A program made the position numbers and the translations under genes. From Euglena gracilis (taxonomy: Eukaryota > Euglenida > Euglenophyceae > Euglenales): a stretch of 64,000 nt of DNA. Shown here piece by piece: positions 30,620-39,960 of the stretch; within the stretch, counting starts at the first letter, position 1; every line of letters begins with the position of its first letter. The notes beneath the pieces are model-generated. The model saw nothing but the letters and a program-made list of their open reading frames with translations. It made no database searches and was not told the origin of the DNA. Location: contig CP154957.1 in NCBI GenBank assembly GCA_039621445.1, positions 27,884,541 to 27,948,540 on the forward strand. Reading direction: 5' to 3'.

Positions 30620-31691
30620 CCATCCCCCCCCCATTATGTACCCCCCCATTATGTACCCCCTGGGGGGGAGCATTGGTGTAGAAACTGGGGGGGCAGGGGG
30701 GGGCGGCCGCCCCCCGAGATTTTTTCGCCCCCCCCCGAGCATTTTTTGACTCAAATTTTTTCCGCCCCCCCCGAAAAAAGTTACCCTCCAAATTTTTTTT
30801 GCACTTTGTGAAAAAATTCTTTCAGATTAAGAACCCAACTTTTCATTGAACTTTTGGGTGTTTTTGTTGTTGGACATCGCTACCGTCTTGCCGCCCTTCG
30901 GGCCGCCAAACAAGCCCAAAACTCATGGTCGGAGGGGGAAAAGGTCTTCCTTTTTCCAATCTGAAGTTGTTGTTTGTGAATATCTCCACTCCCGTCTCGC
31001 CGCCCTTTGGGTGGCAAAAGGAAACACATGTATCTTGACTTGGCTTCGAATGTTTAATTTTTTGAAAGAGCAAATCATTTCTGTTGACAAATTTGGCTCT
31101 TTTTGGGGAATGTTCTTGGAAAATTGCACTATCGTCCAGCCGCCCTTCGGGCGGCAATGTATTTTTTTTGTTCCGTACAAAATGTCCCCGAGGGCTCTTT
31201 TTTGCATTTTGCACTCATTTGAAATCCCAAAACACAAAAGGCAACACCGTCTTGCCGCCCATTGGCAGCTTGAAAGCTTTCAAACTGTGATGGTGTCAAA
31301 TTGGCATGATGTCAAAAAATTGCCACATTATTATTTTTTTTGTCACGTTCAATGCCTTCTTTCAAAAAAGTGCTACCGTCTCGCCGCCCTTCGGGCGGCA
31401 AAAAGAAAACAACACATACAAACAACATTGGTAACAGGGGTTTTTTCAGTCGTGGACCCCGGGGGGAGGTGGGGTTGGGTGGGTCCCGCCGAGCCCCCCC
31501 CCCCCGGGGTCACCCCTGGGGGGAGTGGTATATACTTTTCGGCGCCGAAAATTTTTGAAAATGTGATATTTTTGGAATTTTTCTGTTTATGGCCGGCGCT
31601 AACTTCGCTTCTGGCCCAGGATCTCGCCCCCCCCCGAGAAAAAATTTTTTCTACACCGCTGGGGGGGGAGGTACATAATGGGGGGGGATGG
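30620..31691. mobile_element. Poly-C-ended element, TA target site (1,072 bp)
   Basis: Left CCAT plus nine C then ATTATGTACC; right GGTACATAATGGGGGG plus GATGG. TA is at 30,618-30,619 and 31,692-31,693. A second CATTATGTACC lies just inside the left end. The interior carries five hairpin units (30,879-31,404). The 282-residue plus frame across it has no recognisable domain. Confidence 0.8.
30879..31404 (+). repeat. Five interspersed hairpin units CCGTCTCGCCGCCCTTCGGG
   Basis: Units at about 30,879, 30,986, 31,127, 31,241 and 31,371, each ACCGTCT(C/T)GCCGCCC-TTCGGGCGGC-AAA, spaced about 107, 141, 114 and 130 bp with unlike spacers. Four keep the GCCGCCC/GGGCGGC stem (or a one-change version); the fourth has lost it. 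Confidence 0.85.
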
Positions 31692-31889
31692 TAGCTCACT
31701 GTCATAACGCTTTTTCTAAAGAACTTCCCAAAAAAGTGCTCAAAAATCGACGTTTTTGGGACGTTTTCAAAAAGTGATATTTGGCAAATGTGCTTAAAAT
31801 TGACCATTTATTGCGAACATCCAAAAAGTTGCCAAAAATGACCCCTTTTGGGCTGTTCGAGGGTCGGGTCTGGGAATGGGACCTGGGTA

Positions 31890-31979
31890 CCCCCCCATTG
31901 TCTACCTCCCCCCCCCATCATGTACCTCCCCCCCAATTTCGGCCTCCCGGGGGGAGGTACATAATGGGGGGGGGGATGG
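31890..31979. mobile_element. 90-bp poly-C-ended miniature element, TA target site
   Basis: C-run plus ATTGTCTACCTCCC on the left, GGGAGGTACATAATGGGG plus GATGG on the right, TA at 31,888-31,889 and 31,980-31,981. Its right end is the same as that of 30,620-31,691, so it is probably a deletion derivative. Confidence 0.75.
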
Positions 31980-32029
31980 TATTAGCATTGCATCCGAAGA
32001 TCGGCAAACCCCCATAATTGGAATTTGCA

Positions 32030-32400
32030 TCCAAAATTAGGTTTTCCGGAATTTGACCTACCAAATTAGCCCTTCACCCCTCAAAGGAAGGAATCTTTTT
32101 CATAAATTTGCAATTTGCCACTCAAAATTTGGCATTGGCACACCAAATAGGGAAAATCATCAGTATTTTGCACTCATCAATTTGCCACTCAAAATTGGGC
32201 ATTGGCACACAAATTAGGGATTACCACTAAATTTCAGTATTTTGGACCCAAAATTTGGCATTTGTCACTCAAAATTAGGAATTCACACATTAAATTAGGA
32301 TTTCCTCCTCGAAATTAGGAATTGGCACACTAAATTAGGAACCTGCCTCTCAAAACTTGGAACCGGCACACCAAATTAGGCATTTGCTATCCGAAATAAG
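32030..32400. repeat. Degenerate AATTAGG-ATTGGCACAC repeats
   Basis: Many imperfect ~25-bp units of CTCAAAATTxGGxATTGGCACAC(C)AAATTAGG; same type as 30,300-30,610. Confidence 0.6.
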
Positions 32401-33300
32401 CTTAACAACAAAAGGTGCACACCGGTTATATATTTGAACCTTTGACTTTCTTTGACCAGGCGCCACCAGCTTAACAACATGACCTAGCTCCGTCACGCCG
32501 TCGGCCAGCCGTCGGCCAGCCGTGTGCTACCCCCGATATTTTTCTATGATATAAAAATTAACCAAGCATGGGGACGAGTGAACATCAGTCATCAGAAGCA
32601 TCGGTTGGTTTTCAGTTCAGCCGAGTTTCGGTCTGATGGACCTCGGAAGTTGGAACATGAGGTGCATATTTGTGTGAATCATTGCACGTCTGACCGCTAT
32701 AATTGTGATGTTGATTGCATCACATGGCCATTTCGTTTTAGTTTTTGTGTGTTCCCCAACAGTTTTCCAAGGCTGGAAATGTTGATTCTCCTGGTTGAAA
32801 ATCCAAATCCTACCAAAAATTTTTTAAGGATTTTTGTTGTGTTTTTTTTTAATTTTTCGACATTTCTGTGCTTTCAATGACACAAAAACGGGTCCAAATT
32901 CCAATTCCTTCCATGGCCCTTGACAAAAAACCATTGCAAAAGGAATAATATTTTTCTAATTTTTTCCTACTCGAAAAATAAAAAACATTTTTCATGCAAA
33001 AATTGCGGAAATCTTTCCTGGAAATATTTCCTGAAAATCTTTCAGCAATCCTACCTGAAGAAACGTGAATGTGAAAAGGAAAAAAACGGCCAATTTGTCC
33101 ATGCCTGGGGAGGTTCAAAAATTTTTCGGCACTTCTCGAAGAGAAAGATTACCAAAACCCTGCTTTGAAAAAGGTAGTCAAGAGACACACACCCTACCCC
33201 ACCCCCAAAGTCCAAAGTAAAAGCCCTGCAACCAACCTTGTAACAGGCAGCTTATGAAAACACTCTGCCAACCCAAGTCCCGCTAAGCGTTTGAAGGGAG
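32401..33300. other. Rest of the long intron: unassigned sequence
   Basis: GTCACGCCGTCGGCCAGCCG (32,493-32,512) belongs to the dispersed GTCGGCCAGCC set. A 118-residue plus frame at 32,524-32,880 has no recognisable domain. Confidence 0.4.
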
Positions 33301-33306
33301 GCTCAC

Positions 33307-33563
33307 CTGGGCAGTGAAGTCAGCAGCCTCTTTGGCGGGAACGTTCTTGGCATTTGCGGCCACATAACCACGGCGAATATCCTTGACAGACACGTTCTTC
33401 ACGTTGAAGCCAAGGTTGTCGCCAGGGACAGCCTCGCTCAGAGCCTCCTGGTGCATCTCCACAGGCTTGACTTCAGTGGTCAAGTTGTTGGTTGCGAAAG
33501 TGACCACATCACCAGGCTTCAAGACACCAGCCTTAACACAACCAACGGGCACAATTCCAATAC
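33307..33563 (-). CDS. EF-1alpha: EF-1alpha internal exon (translation elongation factor, GTPase; domain II)
   Basis: The exon reads [20 protein letters not shown] through [33 protein letters not shown] and AADFTAQ. This is domain II of eukaryotic EF-1alpha, which delivers aminoacyl-tRNA to the ribosome in the cytosol. It is bounded by a TTTTTAG acceptor and a GTGAG donor, and joins a VILNHPGQI-type exon at 29,948. Two usually invariant positions differ: VGRVETG is VGCVKAG, and GDSKNDPP is ANAKNVPA. The exon is fully open, so the gene may be live but divergent, or a recent pseudogene. Confidence 0.8.
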
Positions 33564-33609
33564 CTAAAAATTGAAAAAGGGTGTCGTGCATCGAACTTTG
33601 TAAACGAAC
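33564..33609 (-). other. 46-bp spliceosomal intron in EF-1alpha
   Basis: GTTCG donor after ATTGGAG and TTTTTAG acceptor before GTATTGG. Removal restores the conserved DVYKIGGIG block. Confidence 0.75.
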
Positions 33610-33634
33610 CTCCAATCTTGTAGACATCCTGTAG
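33610..33634 (-). CDS. EF-1alpha: EF-1alpha upstream exon end (LQDVYKIG)
   Basis: CTACAGGATGTCTACAAGAT then TGGAG encodes LQDVYKIGG, the start of EF-1alpha domain II. The expected RLP before it is disrupted by one base (CTCCC|CTACAG), so either the exon begins at CCCTACAG|GATGTC or there is a frameshift. Upstream (33,640-33,720) a possible DEKKRNEI piece is too weak to assign. Confidence 0.6.
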
Positions 33635-33639
33635 GGGAG

Positions 33640-34100
33640 CTCTTCATGCCCGTGATATCTGCAATTTCATTCCTTTTCTTCTCGTCCCACTTGTTCCAGG
33701 CAGCTTGAATTCTCTGCTTCTACGCAACCACAACTTCCAAATCGGCTTCATGATTCCTCTCTACCAGGGGTCTCCAAAAGTAGAACGTACTAAAGTCAAG
33801 AAATTCTAAAGCCGAACCACTCTCCTGTCGATATTTCTCTGTTCGAGCATGGACAGTATTCGAAAAAAGTGTTCACGTCTTTAGTACAGACGACCGCGAC
33901 TGGGATCGCGGTGAGCAGGGTTGGAATTTAAACACCTGGGAGGAGTTAAATACAAAAAAAAACTGTATTAAACCAGATTCAAACAGTTTCCACCCTTCTT
34001 GTGTTTATCCTTTTTTAGCACAATGCCTAGTGGAAGACCGCCACATATTTTTGGCATTACTTCGTGAAACATCAACTGTGTGATGGGCGCACTCGTCCTG
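33640..34100. other. Unassigned sequence between two EF-1alpha pieces
   Basis: No further EF-1alpha exon could be aligned with confidence, and no other gene was seen. Confidence 0.35.
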
Positions 34101-34102
34101 CT

Positions 34103-34127
34103 TGATTGATTGATTGATTGATTGATA
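34103..34127. repeat. (TTGA)n microsatellite
   Basis: Six tandem TGAT units immediately left of the plus-strand EF-1alpha scrap. Confidence 0.9.
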
Positions 34128-34132
34128 TGTAC

Positions 34133-34214
34133 TGTTATTGGAACTGCCCGTTGGTCGTGTTGAGACTGGTGTCTTGAAGCCTGGTGATCAACAACTTGAA
34201 CACTGAAGTAAAGG
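34133..34214 (+). pseudogene. Eroded EF-1alpha fragment, opposite strand
   Basis: Across two phase changes it reads VIGT, PVGRVETGVLKPGD and NNLNTEVK, the same domain II block as the minus-strand exon but with the canonical VGRVETG. It ends at AAG|GTAAGC, a donor-like site. Only about 80 bp survive. It is a fragment of another EF-1alpha copy, inverted relative to the first. Confidence 0.75.
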
Positions 34215-34339
34215 TAAGCCTCTCTTCAATGTTTTTCTGTCTGGCTTCATTGTTTTTTGTCTGGCTTCAAAAATGTTTCTGGTTGGTGCCATTCTGTGCC
34301 AGAGATGGACAAATCGTTTTGTTCCTTTTCACATACATA

Positions 34340-34430
34340 AGGCAGCCCCAAATATTCTATTTGGAGGCTTCGAACGAATATCCAGAATATTCGGGGGGTC
34401 TTCGAACGAATATCGAATATTCTAGCGAAA
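34340..34430. repeat. GAACGAATATCGAATATTC inverted repeats
   Basis: Two CTTCGAACGAATATC units with AATATTC self-complementary parts. Similar GAACGAATA units flank the insertion ends at 23.8 and 26.3 kb. Confidence 0.6.
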
Positions 34431-34684
34431 AAAATTTCTGTTGAAGGTGTAATCACAGAAGAACCATGGGACATAGGGTAAAATCACAAAAGACACAAGC
34501 ACTGAAAACAAAAGCTGGCTCGCTCATTCCCTGGGATGGAGGCAGTGCGCTACAGGGGTTCTTCCTCCCGAATGCGTTTGCGGCGTTTCATACAAGGAAC
34601 GGTATAAAAGCGGTCAATGTTCATGCGGACAATCATGAGGGCAGAGAAATCATTTGATGGTTCAAACAAAACCAAGATGGAACC

Positions 34685-34905
34685 TTCCGTGTTGTGGCTG
34701 TGGGGGGTGTTGGGGTGAGGGAGGGGTAATGGGGGGGATGGGAAGGGGTGGGGGGGGTAGGGGGGGGTTGTTGTGTGGGGTGTGGGGGGGTTGTGGGGGG
34801 TGTGGGGGGGTTATGGGGGGTGTGGGGGGGGTGGGGGGGGTGGGGGGGATATGGGGGGGTGTGGGGGGATATGGCGGGGGGGGGTGGGGGGGGTGGGGGG
34901 GGGGG
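34685..34905. repeat. (TGGGGGG)n low-complexity tract
   Basis: About 220 bp of TGGGGGGG-type units with no other content. Its complement type, (CCCCCCA)n, lies at 36,093-36,150; both open frames are Gly- or Pro-only artefacts. Confidence 0.9.
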
Positions 34906-36110
34906 GCGAATTTGCCAGTGGGGAACCACCGATTTTTGCCAACCCTCTCATCCAAATCTGGGTGTTTTTCCTTCCAAAAAAAAAAACAGAACAAAGCACC
35001 ATCAAATATTGCTACGAACAGATTCATCGCTCAAGCTTGCTCTCAGGTCAGAATGCAACAAACTCTGGGCGCTGAAACTCCGCTCAACGCACGCCTCAGA
35101 GGGAGCAATTTGGAAAATGGCCACTGCAACAGCAGCCAAATGAGGAACGTACACACTCATTTGTTCCCAGCTCCAGGCTACTTCTTTCCCGCCCCCAGCA
35201 ACTGTGTTTCGGTCTGGCAACATTCACCCCCCCCATAAATAACCCTATGTGGACTCAGGGTAACAGATTTCGAAACAAGAGCCTGCATAATACTCCAAAA
35301 TGGAAGCGGGAGGCTGCGGTGGTTTTGCGAGGTTACTGCTTCGAAGGATCCATTGGCCAAACTGGGTGCGTAAAGCTGACGTTTTTTTCCTCGTGACCTC
35401 GTTTTTTCAAAAATGGCACCCCAAAATGGGTCAGAAAAAGTAGGGCTTTTTGGCGATTGGCGGCGGACCAGGATGATGGTTCACACATTGGGTGCAAAAT
35501 GCGGACCAACAAAAGGGCATCGTGGCTGAAATTTTTTCCACACCTCAGGTCCAGATGCCGGAGTGCATGTGAGTGGAAAATTGTGTGGTGGTCAGCTCCT
35601 TCCCAGTGACCACGTATTTTTTCAAGATGCTCAACAACTGTTTGTAAGGTGGCCCGATCCATCTCACAGTCCTCGGTAGCATTTGCAATGGGGCGCAGGC
35701 GGTCAATTGTTGCAGTAATACTATTGCGCATCAGCCTTGTGTATTGGCGCCCATCCCCCAGCCGCCCCCCCCCCCCGTAACCCCCATTGGTCATTGGCCC
35801 CCAACATTCAGACACACAAAGCTGAATCCATTCGGCATCAGAAGGGGGAGAGGAGAGCACTAGGGACAAATACGGTCTTAGTTTCAAAGCTTTCTCCAGG
35901 GCGTAAAACTTTGTGGACCATCTCGTTGCCACCGGTTTGATAGGCAAACTTTGAGAGTTTTCCCCAGCTGCCTCCTGAAGTTGAAGCAACCTTTTTTCCA
36001 CATCCCTATCCGCGCACTGCTCAAGGATGCTCTCAAGAATAGGGGTGTGCCTTGAAGAGGTATTGCAAAAATTGGCGTCCCCACTAGCAATTTCGCCCCC
36101 CCACCCCCCC
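34906..36110. repeat. Inverted repeat pair flanking an hAT transposase relic
   Basis: The segment at 34,906-34,945 (CGAATTTGCCAGTGGGGAAC, then CGATTTTTGCC) is the approximate reverse complement of 36,068-36,105 (GCAAAAATTGGCGTCCCCAC, then GCAATTTCG). G-tract and C-tract simple repeats lie outside the pair, so the whole 34.69-36.15 kb block has the shape of a poly-C-ended element holding transposase sequence. Confidence 0.55.
34990..36090 (-). pseudogene. hAT-family transposase relic
   Basis: The minus frame from about 36,090 to 35,333 contains KPVATRWSTKFYALEKALKL, matching the hAT TRW block of the RNase-H-like catalytic core, and an ILHPMCEPSSW-type segment. A second frame (35,223-35,002) carries APSEACVERSFSAQ and RASLSDESV, the C-terminal dimerisation motif of hAT transposases (SER-FS). 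The parts are in different phases. A C-run insertion interrupts the first (35,760-35,778, read as Gly codons). The N-terminal BED finger is absent. Non-functional as it stands. Confidence 0.7.
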
Positions 36111-36159
36111 CACCCCCCCACCCCCCACACCCCCCCCCAGACCCCCCCAATGGCGCTCG

Positions 36160-36550
36160 GGGCAAAGCCATTTTTTTCAAACAAAAATGTCAACCACAAC
36201 CAACAAAACTCTCTTTTGTTCCCAGAATCCTTCAGAAAAACTGCCCTTCACCGAGTAACGGGGGGGGGGTGGAATTTTTCAGGCACAACCTTACTCAAGT
36301 ACGGCCATCGACAGGCCAAAAGGGGGGAGGTCTCCCAGGTCCTCCAAAAGCAACTGGTAGCTGTGGCATGCAGGGATGCCGTTTTTTATGTCTTTTTTCA
36401 TTTTCGACGAAACAGGGGTAAACAACAGAAAGAAAAACGTTTTTTATTGTCGAAAATGGAGAAGTTCGCGCATGCACAATTTACTGTGGTGTGGTCCTAA
36501 TTTTAGCTGTGGGACCCTGAGTTGGGACACTGGGTCTGTCAAAGTGGGGG
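36160..36550. other. Unassigned sequence 5' of the LINE
   Basis: No gene recognised; contains a G-run at 36,258. It may include the LINE 5' untranslated region. Confidence 0.35.
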
Positions 36551-36639
36551 ATGTACCCCCTCCCCAGTCACATCTTTCCCATTGCATCTTCCCCAGTGAC
36601 TCACAATTGCCTGTACAGTTCAAATTTGGTTGGGAAATC

Positions 36640-36890
36640 CCAATTACATTTGCGACCAGAAAAATCCCAGCAGAAGTGCATCAGGTTTGCACTGTCAACT
36701 GGGAAATGCCAGCAACATCAACATCATTTGAAGGGGAAATCCCAGCAGCATTTGCAGCATGGAAATTCCCAGCAGTATCTGCTGCCTGAAAAGCCCCACC
36801 ATCTGCCAGCAGAATGCCAGCACCACTTGCTGCAGGAAAAATCCCAGCAGCAGTTGCAACAGGAACAATCCCAACATGAAGGGAAGTCCC
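36640..36890 (+). repeat. GAAATCCCAGCAGCATTTGC minisatellite inside the LINE ORF
   Basis: Six to eight degenerate units of roughly 30-36 bp, GGGAAATCCCAGCAGCATTTG-like, encoding the Gln/His-rich part. Confidence 0.7.
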
Positions 36891-37474
36891 ACCGACAACT
36901 ACCCCAACGGGAACCCCCAGCGACCTTTGCCGAAGGGTTTGCAGGAATTATTCCGACACTGGCTCATCTTGCTTCACTGGCAGAAGAAACCGACGACCCT
37001 GTGTTTGAACCCCCGCCACCCACTCAGAAAAAATTCAGATCGGGTCAGCGGAAAAACAGATGCTCCACCGCTCCGCTCCGGGAAGCGACATGCCAAAATC
37101 CCGAGACAGCGCCGCCGCCGCACTTCTTCCCAAAACAGATTTTCACAAAAAAGACCGCATCGGAGCCAACACAAGGCCCCTTCTCGAAGCTCAAAGACTC
37201 CTTCGCAGCCCGTGTCCATCCCCGGCGCGGGAGGGTCGACGCCTTCTTCACGCTTGGTGACGTGACGGCAAAGCAAGGCGGCAAAAAGCACAGCGCCGGC
37301 GGTCAGGTCACCGGCCGCCGCCATCCACGCCGTCGCCTGGTGGGGATGAGCCTGCCGTGCACCTTGAGGATGCTCCATAGCGGGTTGCCACCGGCTCCCA
37401 GGCCAAAAACCACACCGGGATTTGGAAAGGGTGACAGTGACAACGACCGCATTCACGGTAGCCAGGGACGTGGA

Positions 37475-37519
37475 GCATGCTTGCTGTCGTGCGGAGACAT
37501 TGAGGCGAACCCAGGGCCT
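37475..37519 (+). other. 2A-like ribosome-skipping motif in the LINE polyprotein
   Basis: The residues LLSCGDIEANPGP fit the 2A consensus D(V/I)ExNPG|P. The separation would fall between Gly 322 and Pro 323 (before 37,517). 2A-like motifs are known in some non-LTR retrotransposons (trypanosome L1Tc, sea-urchin STR elements), where they sit at the N-terminus. Here the motif sits mid-ORF between the basic N-terminal part and the RT-linked part. Function untested. Confidence 0.8.
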
Positions 37520-38359
37520 GGCCCCCCCGAAGGACCCCTGCAAGGACTGATGGACATTGACATGACGACTGACCCAGCGCGAGCCGTGGGCTTCCTCTTG
37601 GCAACAACCACAGTGCCTCCCACCGCTGCGGGGCCCTCGGAGATTGCATCCACGCAGGAAGCGAGGGATCTCCAACACCTGCTGCAGACCCTCCTCAGCC
37701 GACCACCGCCGGAAGCTGCACTCCCGTCGACCGGCGCCAGGGCAACTTCGAGGGGCCCGAGCGCCCTCGAGGACAACGACCTGGACTTTATCCCTGGCAT
37801 GAAGTGCGGAGTCCCCTTGACATTGCCAGGCCCGGATCTGGCCCCTTCATGGACCGAAATCTCTCTCGACCCTCGGGGGACAGTATCGAACATTCCGAAG
37901 GAGGCGCTTCCCGCAGTAACCGACACGTACTCCACCCTCCTGCGGGCATTCAATGACAAGCCCACGTGGGAGACGCTGCATGCTCTTTGGGCATTCCCGA
38001 AGGCAGTGTTGGCTCCCCTTGGGAAGGGAGGACGCGGACATTGGGCCCGTCTGGGTAGGGCCATTCGAGGGAGGGCCGAAGCATACTTGAAGCGGACAGT
38101 GGCGGACAGCTGGAAAGAATCCACGCGACGCCCGCAAATGAACCAAACCATACGCACAAGGGGGCGGGTACGCCGCGAAGAGGAAGTGCAGGAGGAGGGC
38201 TTCGTGCGCCGCCTTGAAAAGCTGGTCAGCAAGGGGGCCGTTGGTAAAGCCTGCCAACTCCTCTTGTCAGATGGCGTTCAAGATGACAAAAACCCCGTTG
38301 TACGTCAACGGCTGAAAGACTTGCACCCAGCCGAAGAGCCCCCAGGACCGAGGGCCCCC

Positions 38360-39950
38360 AGAGAAGCGGACGTGCATCCCGCCACCAGCCGACGAAGACG
38401 AAAGGAGGGACCGATTGTCCTTGGTGCGCAAAGCCGTCTTCGGCTTTGGAAAGGAGTCTGCGGCCGGGCCTTCGGGGCTCAAGCCTGACCACGCGAAGGA
38501 CATGCTGAGCAGAGAGGCTGGGGGCCAGGCTGAGACACTCCTGGAAGGCCTCACAACCTTCGTGTACCGTTGTATCAATGAGGGGTGGCCAGCCGGTGCT
38601 GCAGAGATTCTCACCTCTGCCCGCCTCACAGCTATGTACGCGGCCCATCGCATCAGGCGAGTGCCTAAGGCGGCTTGTGGGCAAGGTCCTGATGCGCCAA
38701 CCCGCTGTCCGGAAATTCACGGTGGAAGGGATGCCGGGGCAATTCGGTGTTGGCTGCCCAGACGCCTGTGGACTCATTGGTATGGGTCTCCAGAACTTGG
38801 TCTCCACACTGCACCATGCCGAGTCGCGCGACTGGGGAGTCTTGCAGCTGGACTTCTGCAATGCCTTCAATCGAATCCGAAGGGACACACTGCTCGATGC
38901 GGCACGTGAACGCTGTCCAGAGATGGTGACATGGCTTGAGACGTGCTACGCGGAACACTCTAGCTTGTTCCTGGGGGATGCCAGCCTTCGAAGCCAGACG
39001 GGGGTGCAGCAAGGAGACCCATGTGGACCGGCTGCCTTCACCTTGGCAATTCAGAGCCTAGTGGAGGAAATTCACGTGCTGTGTGGATGGCAGGCGTGGT
39101 ATTTAGATGATGCCCACATTGTGGGCAATCCACGCCAGCTGGAAGAGGTGGTACGCGTCGTCCTGGAAAAGGGACCCCCCATCGGTGTAGCACTGAACAT
39201 CGAGAAGTGCACACTTTGGGGTCCGGCCTTCAGCTCAGAGTGTAACTCGTTTCCGGAGGGAGCAAACTTGTTGCAGCGCATCCCCGTCACCCCTTACATT
39301 CCTGGGTCTGGCATCAAGTCCTTGGGCGTGCCCGTCACCCACCCGGAGGATGGAACCTTCGCAGAACGAGTTTGGTTCGGACGATGTGAAGCAGCCATGA
39401 AGGCGTGCTCCCTTCTGCAAAAGGTACCGTCTTCACACATCCAATTCACGATGCTCCGAATGTGCTTGGATGCATGCAAGGTGAACGACCTTCTACGGAC
39501 AACACCAATCCTCCTCGCATCCGCCCAGTGCACGTTGCTCAGCAAGACTCTACGAAACACAATGAGCGCCATCGCCGGACGGCCCCTGGAAGACGACCAG
39601 TGGAGCCAGGCCACATTGCCAGTCCGCCTTGGTGGGCTGGGAATAAGAGATCCCAGCACCGAGCGCACAAACGCAAGATGGGCTGCAACCTTGGATTTTC
39701 TAACCCGTGGTGATCACATTCTCGATTTGCCCCCGCTTTGTGGAACAAACCTACTGCCGACGGACTTCTCGAAGCTGGTGGAGGACATGAAAGCGTCATG
39801 TGAGATGCCACCGGTGGTCAAATCGTTCATGGATGACCCCCGAAGTTGCGGGACGTTGCCTCATGAAGTCGTCTCACAGAAATTCTGGGGGCAGTTGTGT
39901 GCAAAGGAGCGGCAGCAAAGGTTACACAATTCTCTCTCTGGGGTTACACA
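38360..39950 (+). pseudogene. LINE-like reverse transcriptase with YLDD, frameshifted (copy 1)
   Basis: Motifs in order: GKESAAGPSGLKPDH (N-terminal RT block 0, frame 38,415-38,640), then after a phase change IASGECLRRLVGKVL, QLDFCNAFNRIRRDTLL (motif A), GVQQGDPCGPAAFTLAI (motif B), WYLDDAHIVG (motif C, catalytic YLDD at 39,100-39,111), LNIEKCTLWG and LPVRLGGLGIRDP (thumb). It polymerises cDNA at a nicked target in the nucleus. Two phase changes (about 38,350 and 38,640) separate block 0 from the rest. The C-terminal endonuclease part, visible in copy 2, is cut off near 39,940 just before the poly-C-ended insertion. All three catalytic Asp residues are present, so decay is recent. Confidence 0.85.
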
Positions 39951-39960
39951 AAGTAAAGTA

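Larger units (their letters stand above)
29949..33306 (-). other. 3.36-kb intron of the EF-1alpha fragment, filled with repeats
   Basis: Donor CAG|GTGAG at 33,306 and acceptor CAG at 29,949-29,951. It contains two TA-flanked elements (30,620-31,691; 31,890-31,979), five GCCGCCCTTCGGGCGGC hairpins, AATTAGG repeats and one GTCGGCCAGCCG dispersed repeat (30,050-30,092) plus another at 32,493-32,530. By contrast the neighbouring intron is 46 bp. Confidence 0.65.
36551..38360 (+). pseudogene. LINE-like retrotransposon, N-terminal polyprotein region with 2A-like motif (copy 1)
   Basis: The open frame 36,551-38,488 supplies this region. Residues ~35-115 are Gln/His/Pro-rich and encoded by a minisatellite. 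Residues ~150-300 are basic. A SCGDIEANPGP motif lies at about 313-323, followed by an acidic stretch. Residues ~480-600 (RLEKLVSKGAVGKACQLL, VVRQRLKDLHP) are the region that normally precedes RT in LINE polyproteins. Coding then shifts by one base near 38,345-38,370 (C-rich run) into the RT frame. The start is simply the first ATG, so the true start is uncertain. There is no CCHC finger before the RT. Confidence 0.7.

Noticed and set aside
30879-31404. CRISPR-like array
   Set aside because: Five hairpin repeats with unlike spacers superficially fit, but the spacing is irregular (107-141 bp), the DNA is eukaryotic and there are no cas genes; it lies within a transposable element.
30846-31694. 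282-codon plus frame inside the TA element
   Set aside because: The repeated hairpin units supply most of it; no domain, and the other strand is open too.
33640-33720. Further EF-1alpha exon (DEKKRNEI)
   Set aside because: The similarity to the KRFNEI region is a few residues only and the phase to the next exon does not work; left unassigned.
34654-35238. 194-codon Gly-rich and antisense Pro-rich frames
   Set aside because: Direct products of the (TGGGGGG)n tract.
36974-38888. Minus-strand frames of 220-259 codons
   Set aside because: Antisense shadows of the LINE coding strand, where RT motifs are clear.
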